From positions 1-64,000 of the forward strand of contig JACCGJ010018497.1 of assembly GCA_013407085.1 (NCBI GenBank): a DNA stretch of 64,000 nt. Reading direction: 5' to 3'. The DNA is from Atriophallophorus winterbourni (taxonomy: Eukaryota > Platyhelminthes > Trematoda > Plagiorchiida > Microphallidae). The notes below the pieces were generated by a model, which was given only the letters and a program-made list of their open reading frames with translations, did not search any database and was not told the DNA's origin. Shown one piece after another: positions 35,166 to 45,936 of the stretch; within the stretch, counting starts at the first letter, position 1; every line of letters begins with the position of its first letter. The position numbers and the translations under genes were made by a program.

Positions 35166-37239
35166 TAGCTTGGGCAGTCTAAGTGTGCAGACTATACGAT
35201 AAAGAATTTTGAAAACACCATCCCTTCTGACGTTGTCGAAAGTCTTCCTTAAATTAATAGAAACATACTCTGTTCTTGACACATATTTGAAGCTGTCCTG
35301 AAGAAAATATCGTGATCAATGTTGCTCTTCTCCTGCGAAAGCCACATTAAGTTTCTCAGTAAACTCTTTTAGCTAATAGTTGTAGCCGCATCTTTAAGAC
35401 TTTAGCAAACAATTCGCTTAAAACATTCAGAAGTAAGTTTCCTCTTTAATTGTCGCGCCGCCACTATCACCCTTATTCGTAAGTAGCGTCTCTTGTAGGA
35501 CACACCTCCTGCCAGGACTGAAGGAGCAAATGATGAAATGGCTGTATTAGTCCTGTTCTACAGAATTTGATGAGTTCAGTTGGATGTCAGTTGTCACCTT
35601 GCCTTCTAACTTGCTAACCGGTCGATTACTCTATTAAGCTCATCAAGAGCAAGGGAGTATCTAGGTGTTCTATGGTCGGTTGACGCTTAAAATTTTCAGA
35701 TGCTTGTGGTAAATCTATTCTGTCCTTATAGTTTAGAGATGAGATGTGATCGAACCATCTTTTCAGCTGCTGATTTTTTCACCAACCTGGTTACCAGCTG
35801 CTGACTCAATTTAAGCCGTTTTAAGTTAGGTTGGACAAACGGCTCATTGATCACGTTTAACATGCCGTAAAAATTACAGTTATCTGCGGCATTATTGATA
35901 CCGAGGTTAACTCATTTTCACTACGCCTAGGAGTATACTGGACCCTATTGCTAGCTGCACTAAGAAGTTCAAAGTTTTCATATGTTGGCATTCGCTTGAA
36001 ATTCAAGAACGCTGACTGTTTCTCATCCAAAATTTAACCATTATAGAAGCTTTGGCTTTGAACCAGTCACTCGTTCGAGCTTTCTTCGGAAAATAAGTGG
36101 AAAGAGCAACTTGGCTTATGCAGGTTTATAGCGATTCCCAGTTTTCAATAGCGATCCGCATGGCTTATTCCAAATTGCACAGCAAGAATTGGTTCACACA
36201 CTACGAATGATATCTCTTCTTGGATTAGCCAAAATTTGACCGGTAAAATATAGTTTGGTGCAACTTTAGTTTTGCACACAAAAACTAAAATCTGTCCATA
36301 GTTCTGAAAGGCGTTGTCCAGTTTAATTGGGTCTAACTACTCCGAACTATCATATTGTGTTTGGGCAAGCCTCTCAATCTACACCAACTGTGGCATTGAA
36401 ATCCACCAATAATACTGAACCATTTTTTCATGGTCACGTCTCTAAGGGATTTCATGAGGCAGTGATATAAGCGTCCTTTTTCAGCAGGTGTCGGAGAGAG
36501 CGTCGGCGCATAAACGTTTACCAATGTTATGGTACCAGTACTGCTATTCTGATTTGGAGTCAAAATCCGTTGGCTCCAACTGTTGTTTGGTTCCACTACA
36601 TTTTGCGGGCAGTTTCTCCAAGCAATCCCAATCCAATGCAGTCGAGGCAAATCAGATTACTTTCCTTTCCAAAAATATGTAATCTCTTTCTGTTGCCATA
36701 CTAGTATCTGGTAACCGCATCACTTGCGGGGCAGCCACGTAGACCTTTAGTCCTTTTAACTAGTTGTTAATAACAGCTGATTTTATTATGTCTATGATGT
36801 TTGAGATGCCGTTAGGAAATTTATGAACCATGGACCGGCCGTGCAGTTTTAGAGCTTATCGGGTACAGTGTTTTCCAGCTGTTTCCTAATCCTCATACAC
36901 CTAATGAAAATAGCAGACCGCTTCACCGTATAGTATGGGTGCAACCCAGCTTGATGCGTGTGATAGCCGTCCGATAAGACCTGAAGATCACTCTCACCGT
37001 CAGAAGCAGTCCCAAGCGCTTAGTTCTACGCCAGTCGATCCGTTGCTTTTAACCTATATCTGCTGCTTATCGTGTTATTATCCACAGAAGCGGAATGGAG
37101 TGTCCTCGTTATTTGTGCGTTGAGATTTATGCCAGGTAGTTGAATATTGAGAACCAGCTGTTTCCCATGCAGCAAGCGCCTTCTCTCCATGACAATATTG
37201 AAATCAACGAAACAGATAGGCTGATTCATTTGTGCAAAA

Positions 37240-40200
37240 ATTTGGTCAAGGTAATTCAAGGTAATTCAACATGCTTAAGAACAACCATAGGATGGTAAAA
37301 ATTGAAATTTAAGTGTATAAACAATATGAGAACATAGATTAAACAGTATATAAGTGTTCTGGAAACGAATAATGCAATAAAAATTCGTGTAATTTCGTTT
37401 TAAAGTCATGCAACCTAGTGGCGTGAGCGACGGTTGAAGGTAAACTGTTCCAAGTAAAACAGACACGGACAGAGTAAAAATACCTTCTACAGTTCAGACG
37501 GGAATGGGGTACGACCAGCACATAATCATGGGTATGATAATTCCTCGTATCCCATCGCGTGAATAAATCCTGTAAGGGATGGTTCGGGGTATGGAATGTT
37601 TTGTAAAGTAATATAAGATCTCCTCTGATTCGTCGATAGGGAAAATCGAACAGATTCAGTTGAGCTATTCTTTCTTTATATGGTTTGTATCGGATGCTGA
37701 GAACTAGTTTTGTTGAGCGGTGATAGATTCGCTGCATAAGTTCCGCATCTCTCTTGAGCCACGGAGACCATGACTGCACACCGTATTCAATGAATGGTCT
37801 CAAGTATGTATTCATGATCCTTGGGAATATCTTGGGCGAAAATTTCCCAAATACACGTTCGAGTTGATTTAGAACACGTGCTGCTTTTTAAAGGCACTGT
37901 TAGTTTGAAGTTATGTTTTTAAACTGGAGCATATCTAGACACTCAAATCTTTTTCTTCACTGCAATTTTCAAGGATATGCGAACCTATGTGATATGTGAA
38001 CTCTACTTCATTCCCCACATTCATGATCCTGTATTTGTTGAAGTTAAACGGTAGTTTGTTCTTTAACGACCAGCTGTGAAGCGTAAAAAGATCCTTTTGT
38101 AATAGCAGACTGTCTTCTGGACTACGAATGCTGCGCCAAATCTTTATGTCATCCGCAAATAACGAAATGCTACATCGAACAATTTCCGGTATTTCATTGA
38201 CATAAACCAGAAACAGGATCGGACCAAGGACTGAACCTTGTGGAACTGCGCTAGTTGCTGCAATTGGTTTGGATAATGCACCATCAACACGTACCTGGTT
38301 AGTGAAATTTGTTAGGTAGTCATTTAGCCAATTCAGCAACTTTCCAGTGATACCAAGCCTTTCAAGCTTCTGCAGTAGTAGGGAATGTTCAACACGATCG
38401 ATTGCTTTTGATATATCTAAGTAGCACGCGTGTATTGCTTGTCCTTTATCTACCGACTTTGTCCAATCATCTAGCGTTACCAGTAAATTAGACAAACAGG
38501 AATAACTTCGTCTGAATCCACGCTGGTTCGTCGAAAGCAACTGATTATTCTCAAAATGTTTCCTTAGATCGTCAACAATGAGTCGCTCAAGTAATTTTGA
38601 AATCGCTGGTAACAGAGTTACTGGTCGGTAATTGGAAACATCGGAGCGATTTCCACCTTTGTAAATTGGAGAAATTATTCCTCGTTTCCAATCTGTAGGA
38701 ATCACTCCGCTTGCCAGTGTTTGCTCGAACAAATAAGTGAGTGGTTTGTATAGCAAACTCGCAAATTGCTTCAATATTTTCGGGTTATTCCGTCGGCCCC
38801 AGGAGACTTTCCGGTTTTAAGATTAAATAAACCTTGGAGGACGCGTTTCTCAGTGACACTTATTTCACTTAGGGCAACCGTGTTTGAAAGTGTTGGATTT
38901 GGGCTGTTTATTGCATGTTCTATCGGGTTGAATACCGATGAATAAAACGTGGCTAAAGCATCAGCAGTTTCTGCTGCAGTTGTTGTTGGTCCAGCTGATG
39001 TGTTCACGGACGCTACTCCAGGTTTCACCTTAGCTTGATCGTTAACCATACGATATAGTATTTTGGGGTTTCGCTCCATCATGCTTGATATCACTTCTTG
39101 GAAGCACAACTTTTCTTGGATGACAAATTTGTTTACTTTGTTCCGCAGTAAACGGAATGTTTCCAGGTCTCGGATGATGGGTTTTGCCGATGGTGTCGCC
39201 AAGCAATGTTTCGTACCGTTAACCACTTACGAGTTCGGCTTCTTAATTTAAATTCAAAGTTTTTTCTTGAGTTCCTGAGGACAAATTCGGAGCTCACTTC
39301 GATTGAACTTTTGAGATTAGATATTAGCCATATCCAAAACTCATGTACGTTGCTGGTTTCCGGTTGGCAGTTAAACGTGTTTTTCAGAGCATCACTCAAC
39401 GCCATAGTGTTGATCCGCCTAACTCTTTTACGGGCATCATTTGTTCTTACAGCTTCAAACAGATAGTCAAACTGGATGACGACGTGATCACTTAGTCCCA
39501 GTGGACTTTCGTAAGCAACGTTATCAATGTCATGTTCATTACTTGTCAGAATGAAATCTAAGAGTGAGGGTAAATCGTTTCCGCGGTATCGGGTATTACA
39601 TGTAATGTGGTTATAAAGAGGAATATCGTCAAACAACTCACTGAATGCGCGCTCGAGGGAGTGTTCTGGGTAAATGGTACTGCTCTGCAGATGCGGTAAA
39701 TTGAAGTCACCCATAATCAGAAATCCACAAGTGTATCTGGAAGTGACCATGCGAATTTTATCCAGTAGGGCCAGATTGTAAGTTTCCTGTGCAGACGGTG
39801 GGCGATATACTACTCCCAAAACACAGTCTTCGTCCGTCAGCTAGTCGGTTTGAGCACCAGAGTGTGTCCAGTGACACGATGTCTGGATCAGTAATCTCAC
39901 GGCACAGAAGGTTTTGGCTATAATACAAAGCTACTCCGCCTCCTCTGGTTTCACACTCATGACGAATAAGTGACATTCCTGGTAATTCTATTTCACTATT
40001 TGTTTGCTGAGTCTGCAGCCACGTTTCCGTTAGGGCGATGATGTCTGGTGAACATCTCAGAAAAACTGCACGCAGTTCACCGATTTTGTTTCCGAGACAT
40101 TGTGCGTTGGTGTGGATGCATTTCATATTTGTTTTTCTCAACAAGGATGGGGTGTGGGGAAGAAGGCTAGCGGTCGCAGTAATTGCCGGCTACGCATTTT

Positions 40201-40243
40201 TCCTCGCGGTTGTCTCCTGTAGCACATTATGTGAATAGATATA
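37240..40243 (-). mobile_element. Element E: CR1-like element inserted in D
   Basis: Minus strand, about 3 kb. ORF2 is complete from endonuclease to C-terminus, but ORF1 and the 5' leader are absent. The 3' end shows tandem 10-mers GAATTACCTT on the minus strand (37240-37265), a different tail unit from elements A and C, so it belongs to another CR1 subfamily. Element D leader sequence is found on both sides, proving insertion into D. Confidence 0.88.
37339..40144 (-). pseudogene. CR1 ORF2 (endonuclease plus RT), few lesions
   Basis: Best-preserved CR1 polyprotein in the window. Endonuclease: TNAQ and ETWL (40144-39990), GGGVALYY, a frameshift near 39800, GVVYRPPS, GDFN (39710), DLPSLLDFIL, LGLSDH (39490). 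Linker and RNPKILYR..KAKVKPG (39080-39010), GKSPGADGI (38800). RT: NYRPVTLLPAISKL (38640), STNQRGFRRSYSC, YLDISKAIDRV (38400, with Ile for the usual Phe), AVPQGSVLGPILF (38240), FADDIKIW (38150). The C-terminal block follows at 37815-37339. Frameshifts near 39800, 39200, 38775 and 37935-37815 inactivate it. Confidence 0.9.
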
Positions 40244-40530
40244 GCTATACAGCAGTTTAGCTTCGATACAAGATTTTCCTTTCACTAAGTGGACCAAATT
40301 CATGGACTTACGAACTTCAATTTTTCGAAGAAAACTGGGTTTTAAGGTGCCAGTCCATCGGCTTCGCTCATTCTTCTGTTTGTTGAAGCAATTCCGCCGG
40401 GTCACATAGAGCCACACGTGCAGGCCATGAGCTTGGCATGGTTGTCATAGGATATATAAGACGCGCATCATTAGAGAGTTTTTTGAAATGGGACCTTATT
40501 CTCAAAACAGCTACGGCTAATTCAATCTTC

Positions 40531-42748
40531 AAACCAATCTTGAAATCAAAGCAGACACCATTAAAACTTTGTTATTATTAATTTTTCGGGTTCTGTGACA
40601 TGAAATAAAACGATAATATTGGTGTACGATATAAAAGTTTCAGGCGAATTGTTGTTCAAGTACTTCCTCAAAATTAAAAGTTTGTGTGGATAAACTCTAA
40701 CATAATGTAGTGGTCACAGCCTCTGCACATACACTCCACAAGGCAGACGAAACCTACGCTTGCCGTCTCCACCTGATGACCGCAAACAGCCAGAAACCAC
40801 CAGGCGTAAGTGCGATGAATACCAGCACCACAATACATGGACTTTCAATCACATTTAACGAAACTAACTCGTGAAAATCCGCAATTCCTCGATTTTTTTC
40901 ATATAAAACAAGTGCGCCTTATCTTTGAAACAAGGAGACAATGATATTGACCCCTGTGCTAGGACCAAATGGGCTTCGTTTCCGTTAATTTAATGGACCA
41001 AGATTGAATCATTGATTACGTAACTACTGGTAACATTCATTTAGCTATATTGGCTGTTCGCAATTCATTAAACTGTTAAACCTTTGGGAAGATTATCCAT
41101 AAAAATGCGTATAAATAGCCGACACGCCCACAGCAATAGTCAATCCGTCACAGAGAGTATATTAGATATAAGTAGTGATTGCTCGGTCATTGTTGTCTAC
41201 AAATAGCTTACAAACCTGTTCATCTTTAAGAGATTGAAATTTAATTATTCATCAAATAAATAATACAATCTGTGCCATGAGATTTGGCCTCTGCAGCAAT
41301 ATTGTATGCATGGAATATTGTTTGCCCTAGCACTGAAATAAAATGTCCACTTAATCTCTATCCTTTGTTTTAACCCGCAGGCTACACATCAAGCGACCGA
41401 GTGGTATGTGAGGACCCGATTCATTGTGGTGCAATTTACAACACTGAACTGAACATAGCTGTTGCGTGATTTCAAAATCGAGGAGCCCAAAATCCGTGAG
41501 AGCTGCAAATGCCAAATGTAACGATATACACGATACTCGTGCGACATAGCTTGCATTCAACAGTAAATTCTTGATAGATGCACGCTTAACTTAAAAAATA
41601 AATTGCATTCTTTAGATTTCGAAAGTGTATATATTAGAATCAGGCATCGTTGTGCTCGTAAATCCACTTACATGTGTATTAAGATATACTGGTGGTTATA
41701 TTGGACAATGGCCCTAACCGACCACAGCTCCATGAAATATTAATTTTGTATCGTTCACAATGACATCGCTCAAAAGTTAATACAGCTGGCATGAGTTTTA
41801 AGTTTACTCGGCGTTCGTACAGCTCGGAAAATACTAAATTTTAGACATTATTTCAAATATGATTAGTTTATACTAATTTAGATGCAGTTTGTGATTGCGG
41901 AGTTTCTGTGAACCAATAATAATTTTAATAATTTAAAGGACACGGAACTGTCTCCTAATGTTCGAAAGCCTTTGTACTATGAGCACAATCTTCACAAAGA
42001 CTTTAATGCATCGCTTTTCAACCGTGTCATTATTATGTGGTGCAAGAATTGTGTACGACGGAGCTTTTGAACTTGTGTTCATATATCATAGAGGGTGCAA
42101 ATGGAATTCAATGTGTCATTGCAGCACTCCACAACTTCAAGAATTTCGATGCTAGCATCAGATCTCATAGATTGGCGTTGATTTGCAGCTAAATTACTCC
42201 TATTCGTCTCGGAAATATTGAACTGGCGCACCACGCATTAAAAATGTTATGCTAATCGCAAGCATAATTTAACACGAAATTAGTAAATCCGAAGGTATAT
42301 GACAATTCATATACTTCTTTGTTATTCAGGATGAAGAGTATACGACCTTTGAATTATTCATGCAACAGGCTGTCCCAAAATAATTTTTACGCTGAAATTC
42401 TCATGCGACCATCAGTTAACATGAACGGTATTTAACATCTCACCGCTCTCGTTTATCCTTCACCAGGTGTCGGGAATTTTACGGATAGCCTCATTTCACG
42501 CATGAACGGGGTCGAATACCTGAAGGATTGGTAATCGTTTGAAAAAATTTATACATGTTTGATCATGATATTAAAATAAAACTGGGAATTCAATTCAAGA
42601 TTCATTTCACCATATTTGTGAAGATTAGGCAATATTTCGGTTTCAAAGTGAAATAGTTTAATGGCGAAGACATATATGGTTTATTGCAAAACATTCTCAT
42701 GAATATAGAACGACAGATATAGAACCATGCAAAAGATTATATTAAATC
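40531..42748. other. Mostly blank, one repeat unit
   Basis: Apart from a ~220-bp repeat trace at 40730-40835 I find nothing. ORFs 41351-41560 and 41958-42155 (69 and 65 residues) show no recognisable domain. Confidence 0.5.
40730..40835 (+). repeat. Dispersed ~220-bp repeat, core part
   Basis: Contains GAAACCTACGCTTGCCGTCTCCAC followed by an exact CTGATGA (40777-40783), CCGCAAACAGCC, A, GAAACC and a GTAAGTGCG block. This is the only plus-strand unit with the C of CTGATGA preserved. Confidence 0.75.
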
Positions 42749-42825
42749 TAATAAATAATAAATAAATAAAAGATTAAATAAAATAAATAAATAAATAAAA
42801 GATTAAATTCAAATCTAATAAATGG
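42749..42825. repeat. (AATA)n microsatellite
   Basis: ATAA/AATA runs with a repeated AAAGATTAAAT spacer, just 3' of the RTE-like fragment that follows. Confidence 0.9.
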
Positions 42826-42830
42826 TATGT

Positions 42831-43000
42831 TGTTGTTGTTTTCCTCCTTCAGTCGATGTCGACCATGGATGTACATTACAATCGCATTAATTTTCATGTT
42901 CTGCAGCTTTTTGAATGGCTAAACAGTCCGATTCAGGAGGAACAATCTCTCACGCAGCGCTGGCAACGATAGTCAGAACTCGGTTGTATTGCATCAGTTG
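42831..43000 (-). pseudogene. RTE-like element 3' end fragment
   Basis: Minus strand matches 49050-49218 of element F, including RCQRCVRDCSS (finger remnant) and the tail ...GGTCGACATCGACTGAAGGAGG...CAACAACAAC. It is truncated exactly where CR1 element B begins, in head-to-head orientation. Confidence 0.75.
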
Positions 43001-43741
43001 CACGATAAGTTACTATACAAAATCATGAACGCGAAAGCGAAGGTCAAACCAGGTATTCTTGCTGTACAGAAAGCTGAAAAACTCACTGAGACCGCGTTGG
43101 AAAACGCAAATGATATCACGATTTATTACTCCAAAATGTTCGTGCCAAACGTTTCTGTGGAACGTTGTGAGTATTCAGGCGTCTCAGGCGGAATTTTGAT
43201 AAATCCAGATATTGTCTCAAGCCAATTGCTCAAACTGAATGTAAGAAAATTCCCAGGTGCGGATGGCATCACATCGGATGTGCTCAGGTTCTGTCATAAT
43301 CAGCATTGTGAGCCACTTTACACCCTGTTTAACTGTTCGTTGCTTAAGGGAGTGGGACAAAAAGATTGGAAGTTCGGCGTGATAACACTTATCTTCAAAC
43401 GCGGCTACCGATCTGACGCTGCAAATTTTCGTCCCATCACATTGTTACCTGTTATTGTTAAGGACATTGAACGTATAGTCTCGGAAAGAATGGTTGCACA
43501 CTTTGAATTGCGTAATGTTTTTTCACCAGCGCAGCATGGATTTCGATCTCATCACACTAGTCTAATGAATGTTCTCATAGCGTTAGACGACTGGACGAAG
43601 GAGTTTGATAGAGGTTTTTGCATTCACATCTGTTACTTAGTCATTTCTAAAGCATTCGACAGAGTCAATTACCATTTGTTTCTTCAAAAACTAATACGTT
43701 TAGGTATATGTGAACCACACCTCTCATGGTTGCGCGACTAA
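42989..43741 (+). pseudogene. CR1 RT N-terminal half, open frame
   Basis: 250 residues open, the first few encoded by neighbouring sequence. Contains NAKAKVKPG, KFPGADGI, DWKFGVITLIF (the point where element A carries a solo LTR), NFRPITLLPVI, SPAQHGFRSHH, LVISKAFDRVN. The motif A Asp is changed (LVIS instead of LDIS), which would abolish catalysis even if the frame continued. After 43741 the frame breaks, with a damaged FVDD at about 43800. Confidence 0.85.
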
Positions 43742-44976
43742 CTGTATATTATACATAAACGTTTTACCCCCTCTCATATAATCCAAAATGGTCCTATTCG
43801 TGGATGATATAAAAATTTGAACGCGAATCAGCTCTGCAGATGACTGTGAGAAACTTTAAAGATATTTGGAAAACGTGTCATAAATGATATGACATTCAAC
43901 ATACGGAAAAGTAAGATGCTCCACCTCGGCAAGAATGTTCCTTGAGCATATCGATAGGGAACAGCAGAGTGTTCGGTATCTTTTGAAGAATATTTGAAAG
44001 ATTCTGGCTTGTAACGTTACTAAGGTTAATGAGCGAACAATTTCCGCCCCACGATGGAGTATTCTGTAGAGATCTGGGCTACTTGACAGCAAAAGGATAT
44101 TACTCTCTTTGATAAAATCTATCACAGAACAACAAAGTTAGTGATGACTTTTCGCAATGTTCCGTACACCGGAAGATTGCGACATCTGGGTCGCTGTGAC
44201 TTAACCCATAAGAGGATCATTTTCAGTCCTCTCCGTGCCGGGTGGCACATGAGGCGAAGACAACTTCACGCCAGTGGTTATGGTCTGTCGCTGCTTCCTT
44301 TGCCGTCTGCACCGTGAATCCTTGTGCATGTAGTTCGCGTTCCAACGTTCTGCGCCAAGTTTCCTTGGGCCGTCCCCTTTTTTGTTTACCTTGCGGATGC
44401 CAGTGCATGGCTACCTTCGTATGCGAACTGGGATCCATCATGCAGACGTGACCGAACCACGGATCTGTTGTCATCGTTTCCGTAGCAATGTAGGTTTTAC
44501 GGGATAGGGTTGCTAGCCCTAAGCCCAACCCTCCTCCTTTCTCAGACGGGCTTGGGACCGTCCTTGGACCGTCCTCATAAGAGGATACGAAGCGATATTA
44601 TTCTAACCTATAGAATTGTGTCTACCGAAGTACATCCATTAGAACACTTGCTTGATGTGTGTGATGCGGAAGTGGAACGCGGACATACCTTATTACTTAA
44701 CGCCTCAACTTCCCGTAGTGATTGTCGACGCCATTTTTCCGCCGTACGTGCTATATTTCTTTGGAATTCCCTATCCCAACATGCGGTGGGCTCTCCTTAC
44801 AAGGTAATCTAAAGCGAAATTGGACTTTTACATGCAAAAGAACATCATTCGTGAACCTTACATTTGATATACTTTATTCCTTTTATTCTATTATATTTTT
44901 CACATTTTCATTCATACCGTAATCCTGTGGTGTTGTAAAGCGATAACTTTTTAAACATAAATCCTTGAATCCATAA
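43000..44976 (+). mobile_element. Element B: truncated CR1 of the A subfamily
   Basis: Begins at the LLYKIMNAKAKVKPG block (43005) and ends with ATCCTTGAATCC (44961-44972), the same tail as A. Internal deletions relative to A occur near 43745-43775 and 43965, and an RTE-derived insert lies at 44218-44575. Truncated at the 5' side, so endonuclease and ORF1 are missing. Confidence 0.88.
44218..44575 (-). mobile_element. 358-bp RTE-derived insertion with 11-bp target duplication
   Basis: Inserted in element B and flanked by perfect 11-bp direct repeats CATAAGAGGAT (44207-44217 and 44576-44586). On the minus strand a 101-residue frame (44528-44223) has WFGHVCMMDPSSHTKVAMHW, KQKRGRPKETWRRTLEREL and CATRHGED, the C-terminal domain of RTE-clade retrotransposons, followed at once by a TGAAAATGA end typical of RTE's tiny 3'UTR. 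The RT core is missing. The 5' 80 bp (ACGGTCC repeats, then AAAGGAGGAGGG) look like leader sequence, so this may be an internally deleted or SINE-like derivative rather than a simple truncation. Confidence 0.9.
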
Positions 44977-45029
44977 GGAGATTAAAAATAGGCATAAAAT
45001 GCTCATGTTGTTAAAATAATCGGAAAAAT

Positions 45030-45175
45030 ATACTTGAATACCACTGTTGCAACGATCCACGATGTTCAAATATTGAATCACAAAGTGATTACCGGTCAAG
45101 CATACAAAGTGCATATAAACGACCAATATATTTTGCTGCTCACATCCTCATTAATTACGCACCACAAGTGGTTTC
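45030..45175 (-). repeat. Left half of a ~220-bp repeat unit split by element F
   Basis: Plus-strand order CGATCCACGATGTTCAAAT, GAATCACAAAGTGATT, CGCACCACAAGTGGTTTC is the reverse complement of 49680-49775. It stops at GGTTTC, and the missing half (TGGCTGTTTTCCGTCATC...) resumes at 49230 beyond element F. Confidence 0.8.
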
Positions 45176-45936
45176 ATTTCGAAGGTTGTCACGGCCGGGG
45201 CGATTTTGGGGATAAGCTCCCAATTCCAAAAATTCTCCAATGGCACGCGTCGCATATAGCCTGTGACAACGAAGTCCAGCTACTGGCCTGCACGCGTGGT
45301 CCTGTGTGACCCGGCGGAACTGCTTCTATTGACAGGAGAAAGGGCGAAGGCGGCTGATTGGCGCCTAAAAACCAGCATGCTTCGGGCAGGTGGAGCACGT
45401 AAGTTTATGAAGGCGGTCCACCTAGGGGAAGGAAAACCCTTATCTGAAACCTCCACTGTCTTGTGGCTACATCCAATCATGGAGAAGGCTTCAGGAGTCA
45501 ACCTTGAGAAAAAATCCGGAGACGGAGTCCCGTTAGGTAGTTCGAAGTTTATTCAACTTCGTCCTGCCAGCTCCTGCGATTGTATCGTTGTCCAAACGTA
45601 TCAGCGTAGCTGTTCCTTTGGTTCCAGTAGTGCCGTGGAGAGCGTGCACTTGCTGCATGGGCAACAGCTAGTTCTCCATAGTGAACTGCCCTGGCGTACA
45701 TCACAACGCACCAATGGAGAGGACACTCTATTCCGCTTCTAAGGAAAATAACACGGGAAGCAGGAGATACTAGTTTAAAGCTATTGCTCGACTGGCGTAG
45801 AGCTCAGCGCCTGGTGCTTCTTTCGACGGTCGGAGAGACTTTCAGGTCTCGTTGGACGGCAACCGCCCGCCTCAAGCTGGGTAGCCCCATTAAATAAGGT
45901 GCTGACTCGCCACGGTCTGCTATCCTCATTGGGTGC

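Larger units (their letters stand above)
33600..36710 (-). pseudogene. Element D endonuclease/RT coding remnant
   Basis: Minus-strand blocks in order: RLPDTSMATERDYIF and TGTITLVNVYAPTLS (endonuclease, 36710-36490), KARTSDWFKAKAS (about 36090), VSINLRKTFDNVRRDGVFK (RT motif A, 35260-35200), KLFSPNRLKC and IGLTISMSKADV (about 34560-34390). Then come FTYLRSTIAYNLSLYTEIDKRI and KLTMKTKMIVYTACALNALLYGSE (34130-33930). Each has a direct counterpart in element F. Frameshifts separate nearly every block, so no product can be made. Confidence 0.8.
33330..40530 (-). mobile_element. Element D: RTE-like retrotransposon, split by two CR1 insertions
   Basis: All parts of element F can be traced here on the minus strand. 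The 5' leader is at 40530-40245 (GCCTGCACGTGTGG, TGTGACCCGGCGGAA). The leader resumes at 37258 (GAGAGAAGGCGCTTGCTGCATGG) after CR1 element E. Endonuclease is at about 36710-36300 and RT at about 36110-33900, interrupted at 35165-34838 by a CR1 3' end in the opposite orientation. The C-terminal part and tail lie at 33840-33340. Its own sequence sums to about 3.9 kb, near the 4.0 kb of F. Leader sequence equivalent to about 45470-45580 of F is not visible. Confidence 0.85.
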
